This document shows, piece by piece, positions 44,700 through 53,142 of a stretch of DNA of 64,000 bases. The stretch's first letter is position 1, and each line of letters begins with the position of its first letter. The notes under the pieces were generated by a model that worked only from the letters and a program-made list of their open reading frames with translations, had not been told where the DNA came from and did no database searches. Source of the DNA: Bacteroidota bacterium (GTDB lineage Bacteria > Bacteroidota > Bacteroidia > NS11-12g > UBA9320); contig NVWV01000001.1 in the NCBI GenBank assembly GCA_002746305.1, forward strand, positions 248,001 to 312,000. Reading direction: 5' to 3'. The translations under genes were made by a program, and so were the position numbers.

Positions 44700-47135
44700 C
44701 TAGAAGTAAACCCTGTAAAGGATATTTGGGAAAAAGCCGAACTGAGATGTGTATCCTATTGAATTAGGTTCATCAGCATCATAGTACTCTGTTATTTTGC
44801 CTTTGTTATTAGTTACGTTATCAAGGCTAAAAAAGATTTCATGAGTAGCAGAGGGTTTGTTCCATTTGTAGCTGGCTGATAAAACGACAGAGTATAGGTC
44901 TTCTATTTTATCTTCATACGCTCGTGAGTAATCATAAAATTGGCCATTTTCAGGATCAACAGCTAGCTTACCTTCACTGTCTCTAAGCAATGGGAGGATT
45001 TTTTTTCCGCCACCGAAAAATACTTTGGCATTTAATCCCAGTATTTGGTTGTTCTTTTTCCCGAGATTAGGGAACTCCTTACCCGCAAGTATATTAACAA
45101 GGTATTTGCTATTGTACTGTGTATTACGTTCCACACCGTTTAGCGAAGTATACTTAGAGTCAAATAGAGATGCATTGATTAAGTAATAGTAATTGTTGCT
45201 GAAAAAACGTTCTAATGTCAGTTCAATACCGTAATTCTTACCTGTTCCTTCATTGACCAAATCAACGAACCTAAACTCCAAACCCTCATTAATAGTGGCG
45301 TAGTAACTAGTATCCAAATTTTCTATAGGCAGGTTATATAAGTGCTGATAGTATACTTCCAATTTTGCAACTAAGTTGCTGGTAAATCGTCGTTCAAAAC
45401 CAAGTACAAAATGATGAGCTTTTAGAAGATCCAAGTCTTTATTAGGCTCTATAAGCTGGCCGTCAATATTTACCTTTGCAAAATAATTGTGGACAGCTTC
45501 CATAGTACTATGGTTACCGTAGCCTCCGTGGAATGAGTTTCTGTTACTTAGTTTCCAATTCAGTGCGACCCTAGGTTCTAATGTGCTTTTTTTATTGTAG
45601 AGCACATTCATATTATGAAGCCCATATACCAATGTGATGTCATTGTTAATTCGGTACTTCCAACTTACAAAGTTTCGAATGGTGCTAATATTTTCGTCAA
45701 AATCGGTAAGTGCAAAACGAACCCCAGTACTGTCCAAGAACATACTCTGCTTATTTTGATAATCGAAGTATGCGTATTTAGTTCCTATCTGAATTTTGTG
45801 TTTAGCATTTAGTTTATGGCTATACGTGATTGCTCCTCTATAGGTGTTTTTTCGAATCCTACTTCTGTAATTTTCAGTTTTATTTACTGTGGAGTCTCTA
45901 AGAAAATTTCCATTCATATCTGAAATTTTGATGAACTTGGACTCATAAACGTGGTCGTTAATACCCTCGGTTGAATAGAGGACAGAAGTCTTGAGGTAAC
46001 TGTTTGGACTTAAGCTATACGTGTGGTTTAAACCTAAATTTCCAAGATTAGCCTTTTTCTCAAAGTCTTCCTTTATATCCGCTATCATGCCTCTATCTCC
46101 TGGTGTGTCCCATAAATTTAGCTTTATATCCTTAAAAATAAAGCTGCTTATTCCTCCAATCCCAAATACCGAAAATTTACCCATCTTTTTAGTTGGCAGA
46201 ACAACTTTAAAGGAAGCATCTTGAAATTTTGGAATTCCGCCTATATCTATAATCCCAAGTTTGTCTAATATAGAAACAGTTGAGTATCTGTAATTAACAA
46301 TATACGATCCGTCATATCCTTTTTTGAATGGACCTTCTAATGTAATATCTGTTCCTATTATTCCGAATCCAAACACGGATTCAAATTGTTCATTGTTACC
46401 TGTTCTAAGTTTCACATCATATACACCCGATAATGCATCACCGAATTCAGGTGAAAAGGCTCCAGTGTAGAAATCAGAGTTGGTCAACATATTGTTGTTG
46501 AGAGTACTTCCACCACCGCCAACACCCGATTGGTCTCCAAAGTGATTGGGGTTGCTGATTTGCATTCCTTCGAGTCTCCATTGTACATATTTAGGGGAAT
46601 TTCCACGTATGATGATGTCGTTACTCCCATCCTGTGTAGCAGTTACTCCAGCAAAGTTTGCTGTAATACGACTGGGATCATTAAAACTACCCGCATATCG
46701 GCTTGTCTCATCTGGAGAAATGGAACGAGCACTCAATATAGACATGTCGTTGCTTGCTTTTCCTTTTTTCTTAGAAGATGCTCGTACAACTACACCTCCG
46801 ATGGAAGCTGTTGATTCTTGCATGGTAACATGGAGTACGACTTCCTTACCAGAGTTTACGACAATATTGGACATGGTTTTGTTTTCATAACTGGAGTAAG
46901 AGAATTGCAATGAAATCCTGCCAGTAGGTATTCTTTCCATTCTAAAGTTCCCGTTTTCGTCAGATATAGTGCCTATTTTTGGGTCGCTATCTAGTAGTTG
47001 GACATAAACTCCAATCATGGGTAGTTTACTGTCTAAATCTATAATAGTTCCTCGTACAGTTTGAGTCAGATTTTGACTTAGAGCACTGATAGAGATTAGA
47101 ATTGAGGCAAGGATTAAAATGTAACGGTTAGTCAT
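44700..47135 (-). CDS. TonB-dependent receptor
   Basis: An 811-residue outer-membrane receptor. Signal peptide about 1-20 (ends SALSQ), CarboxypepD-reg-like domain (about 22-110, GTIIDLDSKLPMIGVYVQLL), plug (about 145-245, IIIRGNSPKYVQWRLEGM) and barrel ending FGFFPNILYRVYF. The plug is short on the usual TonB-box sequence, and the substrate is unknown. A LytS/LytR two-component system is encoded immediately upstream on the same strand, 120 bp away, and may control it. Confidence 0.9.
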   Translation of the reverse strand: MTNRYILILASILISISALSQNLTQTVRGTIIDLDSKLPMIGVYVQLLDSDPKIGTISDENGNFRMERIPTGRISLQFSYSSYENKTMSNIVVNSGKEVVLHVTMQESTASIGGVVVRASSKKKGKASNDMSILSARSISPDETSRYAGSFNDPSRITANFAGVTATQDGSNDIIIRGNSPKYVQWRLEGMQISNPNHFGDQSGVGGGGSTLNNNMLTNSDFYTGAFSPEFGDALSGVYDVKLRTGNNEQFESVFGFGIIGTDITLEGPFKKGYDGSYIVNYRYSTVSILDKLGIIDIGGIPKFQDASFKVVLPTKKMGKFSVFGIGGISSFIFKDIKLNLWDTPGDRGMIADIKEDFEKKANLGNLGLNHTYSLSPNSYLKTSVLYSTEGINDHVYESKFIKISDMNGNFLRDSTVNKTENYRSRIRKNTYRGAITYSHKLNAKHKIQIGTKYAYFDYQNKQSMFLDSTGVRFALTDFDENISTIRNFVSWKYRINNDITLVYGLHNMNVLYNKKSTLEPRVALNWKLSNRNSFHGGYGNHSTMEAVHNYFAKVNIDGQLIEPNKDLDLLKAHHFVLGFERRFTSNLVAKLEVYYQHLYNLPIENLDTSYYATINEGLEFRFVDLVNEGTGKNYGIELTLERFFSNNYYYLINASLFDSKYTSLNGVERNTQYNSKYLVNILAGKEFPNLGKKNNQILGLNAKVFFGGGKKILPLLRDSEGKLAVDPENGQFYDYSRAYEDKIEDLYSVVLSASYKWNKPSATHEIFFSLDNVTNNKGKITEYYDADEPNSIGYTSQFGFFPNILYRVYF

Positions 47136-47255
47136 CTTTCTTTTGTTTAATTTATATCTTAAACAAAGGTGTCTGAGCCGTAGCTTTTATACTATTGGAT
47201 TATGCCAATCAGACTTAGGTATCTGCAAAATGGCTTTTACAATCTGCAACCTAAA

Positions 47256-47945
47256 TTACCCATTAATCTTTTGAAAAAAGAGGTCTCTGTAAGTATCAGA
47301 AATTGGGATTAGTTTATCTGCAATTTTGATCCTACTGCGTTCTATAGAGTCGATGCGGCTTATGGATACCATAAATGACTTATGCACTCTACAAACCAAA
47401 TGAGAAGGTATGACCTTTTCCAGTTCTTTGAAATTTTGAAGAGTCATGATCTTTTTATCTGTACAATGGATCCGACGATAGTCTCGCATGCCTTCGATAT
47501 ACAGGATGTCGGTTAGTGTAATCTTTTCGAGCCTATTCTCTGTCTTAACAAAGATAAAGTCAACAGGAGATTCTATGGATGATTTACCGATGTTATCCTG
47601 AGCCTTGTTTATCGCTTGAAGAAAACGATTAAATGTAAAAGGCTTGAGCAAATAATCTGTAACTTTTAGTTCATATCCTTTTAGGGCATACTCTTGATAC
47701 GCCGTAGTAAATATCACCTGACTAGTTATAGAAGTGCTTTCCAGTAACTCTATGCCACTCAACTCATCCATGTTGATGTCTAGAAATAAAATATCAACAG
47801 AGTGCTTTTTTAGGTATTCAAGCCCAGTAAGGGCATTGTCAAATTCTGCATCTAATTGTAGAGAAGGAACCTTGTTTACAAAACCCTTGGTTCGCTCCAG
47901 AGCCAAAGGCTCATCTTCTATAATGACACACTTAAATTTATGCAT
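47256..47945 (-). CDS. LytTR-family response regulator
   Basis: A 229-residue regulator with a receiver domain (phosphoacceptor aspartate in ILFLDINMDELSG) and a C-terminal LytTR DNA-binding domain (KTENRLEKITLTDILYIEGM, then CRVHKSFMVSISRIDSIE). Its start overlaps the end of the LytS-type kinase by 8 bp, so the pair is translated together. It probably regulates the TonB receptor gene that follows. Confidence 0.94.
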   Translation of the reverse strand: MHKFKCVIIEDEPLALERTKGFVNKVPSLQLDAEFDNALTGLEYLKKHSVDILFLDINMDELSGIELLESTSITSQVIFTTAYQEYALKGYELKVTDYLLKPFTFNRFLQAINKAQDNIGKSSIESPVDFIFVKTENRLEKITLTDILYIEGMRDYRRIHCTDKKIMTLQNFKELEKVIPSHLVCRVHKSFMVSISRIDSIERSRIKIADKLIPISDTYRDLFFQKING

Positions 47946-48990
47946 AGGTAATCTTTAAACAAACACTGTAAACGTAATCTTCGTTGGTTACCTCCAGAGA
48001 ATGTCTTTTGGGGTAAATCAAATTTAGTCGCTTTTCTATCAATTGATTTCCGAGACCATTACGCTCGGCATTAGATGACCTATTTGGGTCAATCTTGTTA
48101 ATGCAAATCATTTTTACGCTGTGATCATTTATTTCAATTTTTATATTGATAGCTTCTTCGATTTTCTTATTCGTAGTATGTTTAAATGCATTTTCAATAA
48201 ACGGAATGAATATCATTGGAGCTATTTTCTTCTCATCTGGAACACCTGTGACAGTATATTCCACATAAGTCGTATTTGATGTTCTTATCCTTTGCAGCTC
48301 AATGTATTTGTCAATGTATTCCAGTTCCTTGGTCAAAGGAATCTCATCAGCCTTTGTTTCAAATAGCATGAAACGCATAATATCACTCAAGTGATTTAAA
48401 TAATCAGATGCTGTCTTAGGATCTTTAAGAATGAGAACATCAATGTTATTGATTGTGTTAAACAAGAAATGAGGATCCAGTTGAGATTTGACTAGAGCTA
48501 GCTCCGTGTCAAAGGTTTTTTGCTTTAATTCTTCCTTCAGTTTTATTTCATCAAACCAAGTAATGAAACCTTGAATGACTAGGGCTATAATGCCACTAAT
48601 AAGTGCAATGAATGCTATGAATAGTGAGATGCCAATAAAATCTTCAAGAAAGGATGAATCAGTTTCTTGTGTACAAGTACCACCATAAATGAAATACAAT
48701 AATGTAAAGCCAATAATTCCAGAAGTTATGGCTATTAAAACACCAATTAAAGCGGTGGTGTAGTAGTTTTTCTTTTTAAGAATCCTAGGGAAAATGAAGA
48801 AGTAAAATTCATAGAAAGTTATTGCGGAAGGAACTAATGCAAAAAGGAAAATGGTGAAAAATGTTTTTGAAATTTTTTCTTCATCAGGATTTGGAGCACT
48901 TCCATAGATGGCCCCGAGTATGACCATAATGAGCACTAGATAACAGAACCAGAACCCTAGATGCAATAAGATTTTTAAAGACCTTTTCAT
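47938..48990 (-). CDS. LytS-type sensor histidine kinase
   Basis: A 350-residue membrane kinase. About four TM helices lie in residues 8-155. The His_kinase box LDPHFLFNTINNIDVLIL carries the phosphohistidine, and the HATPase region has FIPFIENAFKHTTNK (N box) and NAERNGLGNQLIEKRL. It has no large sensor domain, so it may sense membrane state or a small ligand. The response regulator gene overlaps its 3' end by 8 bp. Confidence 0.93.
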   Translation of the reverse strand: MKRSLKILLHLGFWFCYLVLIMVILGAIYGSAPNPDEEKISKTFFTIFLFALVPSAITFYEFYFFIFPRILKKKNYYTTALIGVLIAITSGIIGFTLLYFIYGGTCTQETDSSFLEDFIGISLFIAFIALISGIIALVIQGFITWFDEIKLKEELKQKTFDTELALVKSQLDPHFLFNTINNIDVLILKDPKTASDYLNHLSDIMRFMLFETKADEIPLTKELEYIDKYIELQRIRTSNTTYVEYTVTGVPDEKKIAPMIFIPFIENAFKHTTNKKIEEAINIKIEINDHSVKMICINKIDPNRSSNAERNGLGNQLIEKRLNLIYPKRHSLEVTNEDYVYSVCLKITYA

Positions 48991-49109
48991 TTGAATGGAT
49001 CAAATGTCTCACTTTTCTTTTCGTAAAGAAAATGAAATATGCAAAACGGATATATTTATCTGCAAGTTGGTAGTAAGGTAATTAATCTGTTTAAAAATAA
49101 CCCCGTGGT

Positions 49110-50240
49110 CTAGCCTTTTTCTTCTAGTTTGCCATTAGCATGAAGGGCAAATCTGCCTTTTTTAGCATCATGTACGTACGCATAACTAGGCCATGGCCAT
49201 CCACCAAAGTGGGTGCGTTGAAATTCTGTATATGTTTCACGGATCTCTTCTATTGTATTCATAACAAAAGGTCCATGCTGTACAACAGGCTCACCAATTG
49301 GTTTACCTTGTAAAACTAGAATATTACAATTTTTAGTACCTGCCTGAAGAGTTATAGCCTCATTACTTTTTAAATCTGCCGAATGATAATGTTTTAATGT
49401 ACTCTCATTTAACTTTAAGATATCACCACTATAAAAGTACAGCGTCCTGTTTATACCCTCACTAGCTTTGGGTAGTTCCCAAGTAGCACCCGCTTCCATT
49501 CTGATATTCCAAATACCTACTTCATTTAGGGTCTTAGCCGCCCACGAGTCAGGTGGAGGTAGTGGAGCTGTGTCATCAGCTATTTGACCAGCAATTACTT
49601 CTATAGTCGTTGCTTTGCCAGATATGTCTTTGTGGTTTACTTTTGGGATATCTTCTCCCCAGAGCATTTTGAAATGTGGGTCAACCATCTTATCTACTTT
49701 GGGCAGATTAAGCCATATTTGAAAAAGTTCCATTGGATTTTTTTTATCCTGTTGAAGAAGTGGAAACATCTCCGCATGTTGAACACCTCGTCCACTAGTC
49801 ATCCATTGTACATCACCGTCTCCATATCTACCTGCAGCTCCCATAGAATCGGAGTGGTCCACCATTCCTTTTCGTACCACAGTTACCGTTTCGAACCCAC
49901 GATGTGGATGTCCTGGGAATCCAGGTACCTTATCGCCATGATACATCCGCCAACCATCTTTGATGTGAAAATCATTGCCTAGATTTCTACCTGCTAAAGA
50001 GGCTTGAGGTCCTAGTTCTGCATTTCCTTTTGGATAAGCATCTTCGTGATGTACACAAAATAGAAAAGGGTCTTGGGTTTCCCACTGAAAGCCTAAAGGC
50101 TTTATTTTTAGTATGGGATTAGGCTTTTCATCCTGATCATCAGATGCTAAGGCTGAAATAGACTTTCCAACAATACCTGCACCTGCGGCAGTCAGAAGAG
50201 CATTTTTAATAAATTCACGGCGTTTATTTTTCTTTGGCAT
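49110..50240 (-). CDS. Tat-exported pirin-family protein
   Basis: A bicupin pirin of 376 residues. The core HPHRGFETVTVVRKGMVDH and the segment DVQWMTSGRGVQHAEMFP carry the metal-binding histidines of the first cupin. The N-terminus is a clear twin-arginine signal: RREFIKNALLTAAGAGIVG (residues 7-25). Pirins are usually cytoplasmic quercetinase-like or regulatory proteins, so an exported, folded, metal-loaded form is unusual. It is a single gene on the minus strand. Confidence 0.9.
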   Translation of the reverse strand: MPKKNKRREFIKNALLTAAGAGIVGKSISALASDDQDEKPNPILKIKPLGFQWETQDPFLFCVHHEDAYPKGNAELGPQASLAGRNLGNDFHIKDGWRMYHGDKVPGFPGHPHRGFETVTVVRKGMVDHSDSMGAAGRYGDGDVQWMTSGRGVQHAEMFPLLQQDKKNPMELFQIWLNLPKVDKMVDPHFKMLWGEDIPKVNHKDISGKATTIEVIAGQIADDTAPLPPPDSWAAKTLNEVGIWNIRMEAGATWELPKASEGINRTLYFYSGDILKLNESTLKHYHSADLKSNEAITLQAGTKNCNILVLQGKPIGEPVVQHGPFVMNTIEEIRETYTEFQRTHFGGWPWPSYAYVHDAKKGRFALHANGKLEEKG

Positions 50241-50309
50241 ATGATGAGTATTGTATCTTTAACAAATATAAGGATAGAAAAGATTGGAATTGGCCAGACT
50301 AAATAGAAT

Positions 50310-50429
50310 CTAATCTTTTTTAGGAACGTATTTATTGGTCCATTTTATAATTAAAGGAACCAAAATAACCGTTGGTAAAAGCCAATAAATAAAGGAGGGA
50401 ATAGTTTCAGGAAATCTGGAGGCATTGTT
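50310..50429 (-). pseudogene. detached C-terminal coding remnant of the DUF2306-like gene
   Basis: Directly after the TAA of the 50428-50958 gene, the +1 frame stays open for about 40 codons to TAG (50310-50312). It encodes VNNASRFPETIPSFIYWLLP then TVILVPLIIKWTNKYVPKKD. The WLLPTV membrane helix is the C-terminal helix expected for this family. A small deletion or a shift at the run GCTTTTAGTTAAC has detached it. Programmed +1 shifting is possible but less likely. Confidence 0.75.
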
Positions 50430-50958
50430 AACTAAAAGCAGCAATGTATCCACCAGTCATCCGTCCGATATGAATTCTGAGCCAGTGCATTTTGGACTTT
50501 TCCAATCCCTTATAGTATCGGATGTCTTGCCAAACACCACTTAAGCCAATTAAGCCAAACGTAATTAAAACAATTCCAAAGTTATTGGAATTGTATACAG
50601 ATAAGAGACCCTTATAGGTGAATAAAATTCCTGCAATCAACATAGATATAGTTAAAAACCAATCCAATAATTTAGGTTTGGCTGCAGAATTTCCTTGGAG
50701 CTTTAAACTAATATATCGAGTCCCTGTTCCAATTAAATAGATGCTAAAAATCCCAACAATAAATAAGAATGTATTTTGGTGGATGGAAGATAGTATGAGA
50801 GCAAGAAAAGCCGCTACTAGCATCGAATAAGAAAAAATACTACCTAGTTTTTTATGAATCTTATCGCCCTTTTTAGCTGTTAAAATATAGGTTCCAATTA
50901 ATAGGCTAAGTGTCCCCAAGCCAACATGAATTATGAGAAGGATATTGAATAGTTTCAA
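50428..50958 (-). CDS. DUF2306-like membrane protein, truncated by frameshift
   Basis: A 176-residue inner-membrane protein with about five TM helices; conserved HKKLG (residues 35-39) and HIGRMTGGYIAAF near the end. Family members are about 205-220 residues and continue through a last helix. Here the frame stops right after GGYIAAFS, and the missing end lies in the +1 frame (50310-50427). The start appears to be TTG 50956-50958, two bases from the divergent frame's ATG. Possibly inactive. Confidence 0.75.
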   Translation of the reverse strand: MKLFNILLIIHVGLGTLSLLIGTYILTAKKGDKIHKKLGSIFSYSMLVAAFLALILSSIHQNTFLFIVGIFSIYLIGTGTRYISLKLQGNSAAKPKLLDWFLTISMLIAGILFTYKGLLSVYNSNNFGIVLITFGLIGLSGVWQDIRYYKGLEKSKMHWLRIHIGRMTGGYIAAFS

Positions 50959-51002
50959 TGAAATTAGTGATTAGTTATTTTCCAAAGATACCGTATCTCT
51001 CT

Positions 51003-51010
51003 TATTTTTG
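51003..51010 (+). promoter_or_regulatory. -7 promoter box of the MOSC gene
   Basis: TATTTTTG is an exact match to TAnnTTTG and ends 10 bp before TTG 51021. It lies inside the upstream extension that a start at ATG 50958 would imply, and so argues for the TTG start. Confidence 0.55.
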
Positions 51011-51020
51011 CTTTACAGTT

Positions 51021-51668
51021 TTGAAAATAGTTGCTACCAATATATCAGATTCCAAAACAATAGAATGGAAGGGAAAAGAAGTAGAAACAGGAATTTATAA
51101 GTCTCCTGTGTCAGAAGGTATTTTCCTGGGAAAGACAGACGTTGTAAATGATGTAGTAATTGAGCGAAAATACCATGGAGGGATTGATAAAGCTTGTTAT
51201 CTATTTTCAATGGACGTGTATCCTCAATGGAAGGAAAAATACCCACATCTTAAATGGAATTATGGAATGTTTGGTGAAAACCTAACGGTAGAAGGCTTAG
51301 ATGAGCGTGAGGTTTACATTGGAGATCAGTACCAAATTGGCGAGGCCTTGGTAGAAGTATCAGAGCCTAGAGAGCCATGTTATAAATTGGGGATTCGATT
51401 TGGTTCACAGAAAATGCTCAAACCCTTTATCAATCAACCGCATTGTGGTGTGTATGTCCGTGTGTTACAGGAAGGAAAGGTTGTCACAGGAGATGAAATG
51501 AAGTTGGTAAAACGAGTTCAAGATAATTTCTCTATGTCTCGAATTTACTGGCTGCGTTACAATGCCAGTCTTAAAGATATTCCTGAAATATCCAAAGCAA
51601 TCAAGTTGGAAACACTGGCGGCGAGTGCCAAAAGAGGTTTGGGCAAAAGGTTGTTGTTTCTGGGTTGA
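51021..51668 (+). CDS. MOSC-domain protein (YiiM-like)
   Basis: A 215-residue molybdenum cofactor sulfurase C-terminal-domain protein. The family signature is in HGGIDKACYLFSMDVYPQW and NYGMFGENLTVEGLDE, and the reactive cysteine position is in EPREPCYKLG. The end region SRIYWLRYN is typical of the YiiM branch, which handles molybdenum cofactor-bound N-hydroxylated compounds. The true start is TTG 51021 (KIVATNIS follows), matching family N-termini; the ATG at 50958 would start inside the divergent gene. Confidence 0.85.
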   Translation: MKIVATNISDSKTIEWKGKEVETGIYKSPVSEGIFLGKTDVVNDVVIERKYHGGIDKACYLFSMDVYPQWKEKYPHLKWNYGMFGENLTVEGLDEREVYIGDQYQIGEALVEVSEPREPCYKLGIRFGSQKMLKPFINQPHCGVYVRVLQEGKVVTGDEMKLVKRVQDNFSMSRIYWLRYNASLKDIPEISKAIKLETLAASAKRGLGKRLLFLG

Positions 51669-51703
51669 AATACAATTGATAATTGGAAGTTTTGGAAAAG
51701 TAA

Positions 51704-52843
51704 TTATCTATTGGGTTTTAAATTTAATTTTCGAATCAACCACATTTCAAAGACAGGGTCCAATAGCTGAATTGTATTGCCCCAACGTTCTATTATTTCA
51801 TCCTTTTGCAAGGCTTCTAAGCTACGGATTACGGTAGCCGAGGCTCCTAGATTATATTTAGCAATAGTAGAAGAAGAAGAGATTCCCTTATCTCCATTTT
51901 CGATGAGAGCTATCAGTGTTTTACGTTGTCTATTGGTCAAAGGTTCAAATTGATGAATAAATCGCCATTCATTACTTTGAATAAGGGTTATCACCGTGTC
52001 TTCTATCTTGGAATCACTTACCTCCTCTTTTGTTTTTTCCCATAGTGAAAAGGCAAATTGCTGTACATAGTAGGGATGGTTTTGCATCAATTGAGCTATG
52101 TGTTTAGCTTGGGAACGAGTAATACTCTTTTGAGTACGTTTAAACTGAGCTGTGAGAAACTTTATCCATTGTTTTTCAGCTATTTTTTGAAGATATAGAA
52201 CTTCGCCAAACTTGTAAAATGGCTTTTCTCTTTTTTCGAATAATTCATGCATTAAATGGCGTTTACTGCCATATAGAATGTAACTCACTCGGTCGTGCTT
52301 TTGCCAATTAGCTCGTAGTTTCTTTTGAAAAGGAATAGACTTGGTGAAGTGATCTATATTTTGAAACTCATCTATAGCAATGACTATACGTATGTTTTGC
52401 CTCTCTGCAATGCGTTGAGCAATATCTAGAATTTCTGCTTCTGATTTAGCGTTTTTTTTGAGACTTATTTCCAAACTAAATTCTGCATCGGGACCTGTTC
52501 CTAGCGATATGTTAGGTTTTAGATGGGTAAGGAATTCAGTAGCATATTGTTTAAATTGTTCTAGTTTGGTGGCTGTAGCTTTCATTACAGCATGCAAGTA
52601 TTGGGTGTAGAACTCTTCTTCTGAGCCTACATTAAAAAGGTCGATTAAACAAAATTTGAGGTCCTTTTTTGCTTTTTTTTGTGAAATATGATGAATTAAA
52701 CTAGACTTTCCCCATCTTCTGGGTGAAATAAGAATGAGGTTTATGCTGTTGTTACACAGTGTAGATATGTGTTTTATTTCCCTGGTTCTATTGGTGAAAG
52801 ACTGTGTTTTAGCAAATCCTCCAAAGCTAAATGGATTCTCCAT
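51704..52843 (-). CDS. AAA-type ATPase with winged-helix end (archaeal ATPase-like)
   Basis: A 379-residue ATPase of the PF01637/AAA_14-like type. Walker A-like loop SPRRWGKSSL at 40-49, Walker B VIAIDEFQNI near 152-161, and a sensor region YILYGSKRHLMHELFE. The last 100 residues form a helical and winged-helix part (RKTLIALIENGDKG, then ALQKDEIIERWG). Members often sit alone and their role is debated (signalling, defence or mobile DNA). Three 15-bp repeats and an inverted repeat lie 10 bp before its start codon. Confidence 0.85.
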   Translation of the reverse strand: MENPFSFGGFAKTQSFTNRTREIKHISTLCNNSINLILISPRRWGKSSLIHHISQKKAKKDLKFCLIDLFNVGSEEEFYTQYLHAVMKATATKLEQFKQYATEFLTHLKPNISLGTGPDAEFSLEISLKKNAKSEAEILDIAQRIAERQNIRIVIAIDEFQNIDHFTKSIPFQKKLRANWQKHDRVSYILYGSKRHLMHELFEKREKPFYKFGEVLYLQKIAEKQWIKFLTAQFKRTQKSITRSQAKHIAQLMQNHPYYVQQFAFSLWEKTKEEVSDSKIEDTVITLIQSNEWRFIHQFEPLTNRQRKTLIALIENGDKGISSSSTIAKYNLGASATVIRSLEALQKDEIIERWGNTIQLLDPVFEMWLIRKLNLKPNR

Positions 52844-52853
52844 ACCTCAAAGG

Positions 52854-52905
52854 TAACTCGCAAAATTGTAACTCGCAAGTTTGCAACTCGCAAAATTGCG
52901 AGTTG
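52854..52905. repeat. 15-bp tandem repeats with perfect inverted repeat before the ATPase
   Basis: Three direct copies (T/C)AACTCGCAA(AA/GT)TTG occupy 52854-52898. The third continues into CGAGTTG, giving the perfect inverted repeat CAACTCGCAA-AA-TTGCGAGTTG at 52884-52905. It starts 10 bp upstream of the ATPase start codon on the minus strand, in its leader or promoter. It is a candidate operator or RNA hairpin for autoregulation. Confidence 0.85.
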
Positions 52906-53142
52906 TAGAGTGTTGTTTGGGTGCTCAAAGGGTTTGCCATATCCAATTAAAGCCCAGAAAACCTGTTTTGCTTTCTGGTTGAAGGACCTCTAATACTTTT
53001 GAAATGGTATTTTCTGATATTGAGGGTCTTACCAGTTTTGTCATGAAAAAATAGTCCTATCCTTTGTGACTTGAAGACTTTTACCGTACTTGTGAGTGTT
53101 GAAACGATACTCGTTTTAGCCTAACCCATTATTATTTTTCAT

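Noticed and set aside
52925..53044. 39-codon minus-strand ORF upstream of the ATPase repeats (begins MTKLVRPSI)
   Set aside because: Plausible composition, but no ribosome site, signal peptide or family; length is within chance for this AT-rich DNA.
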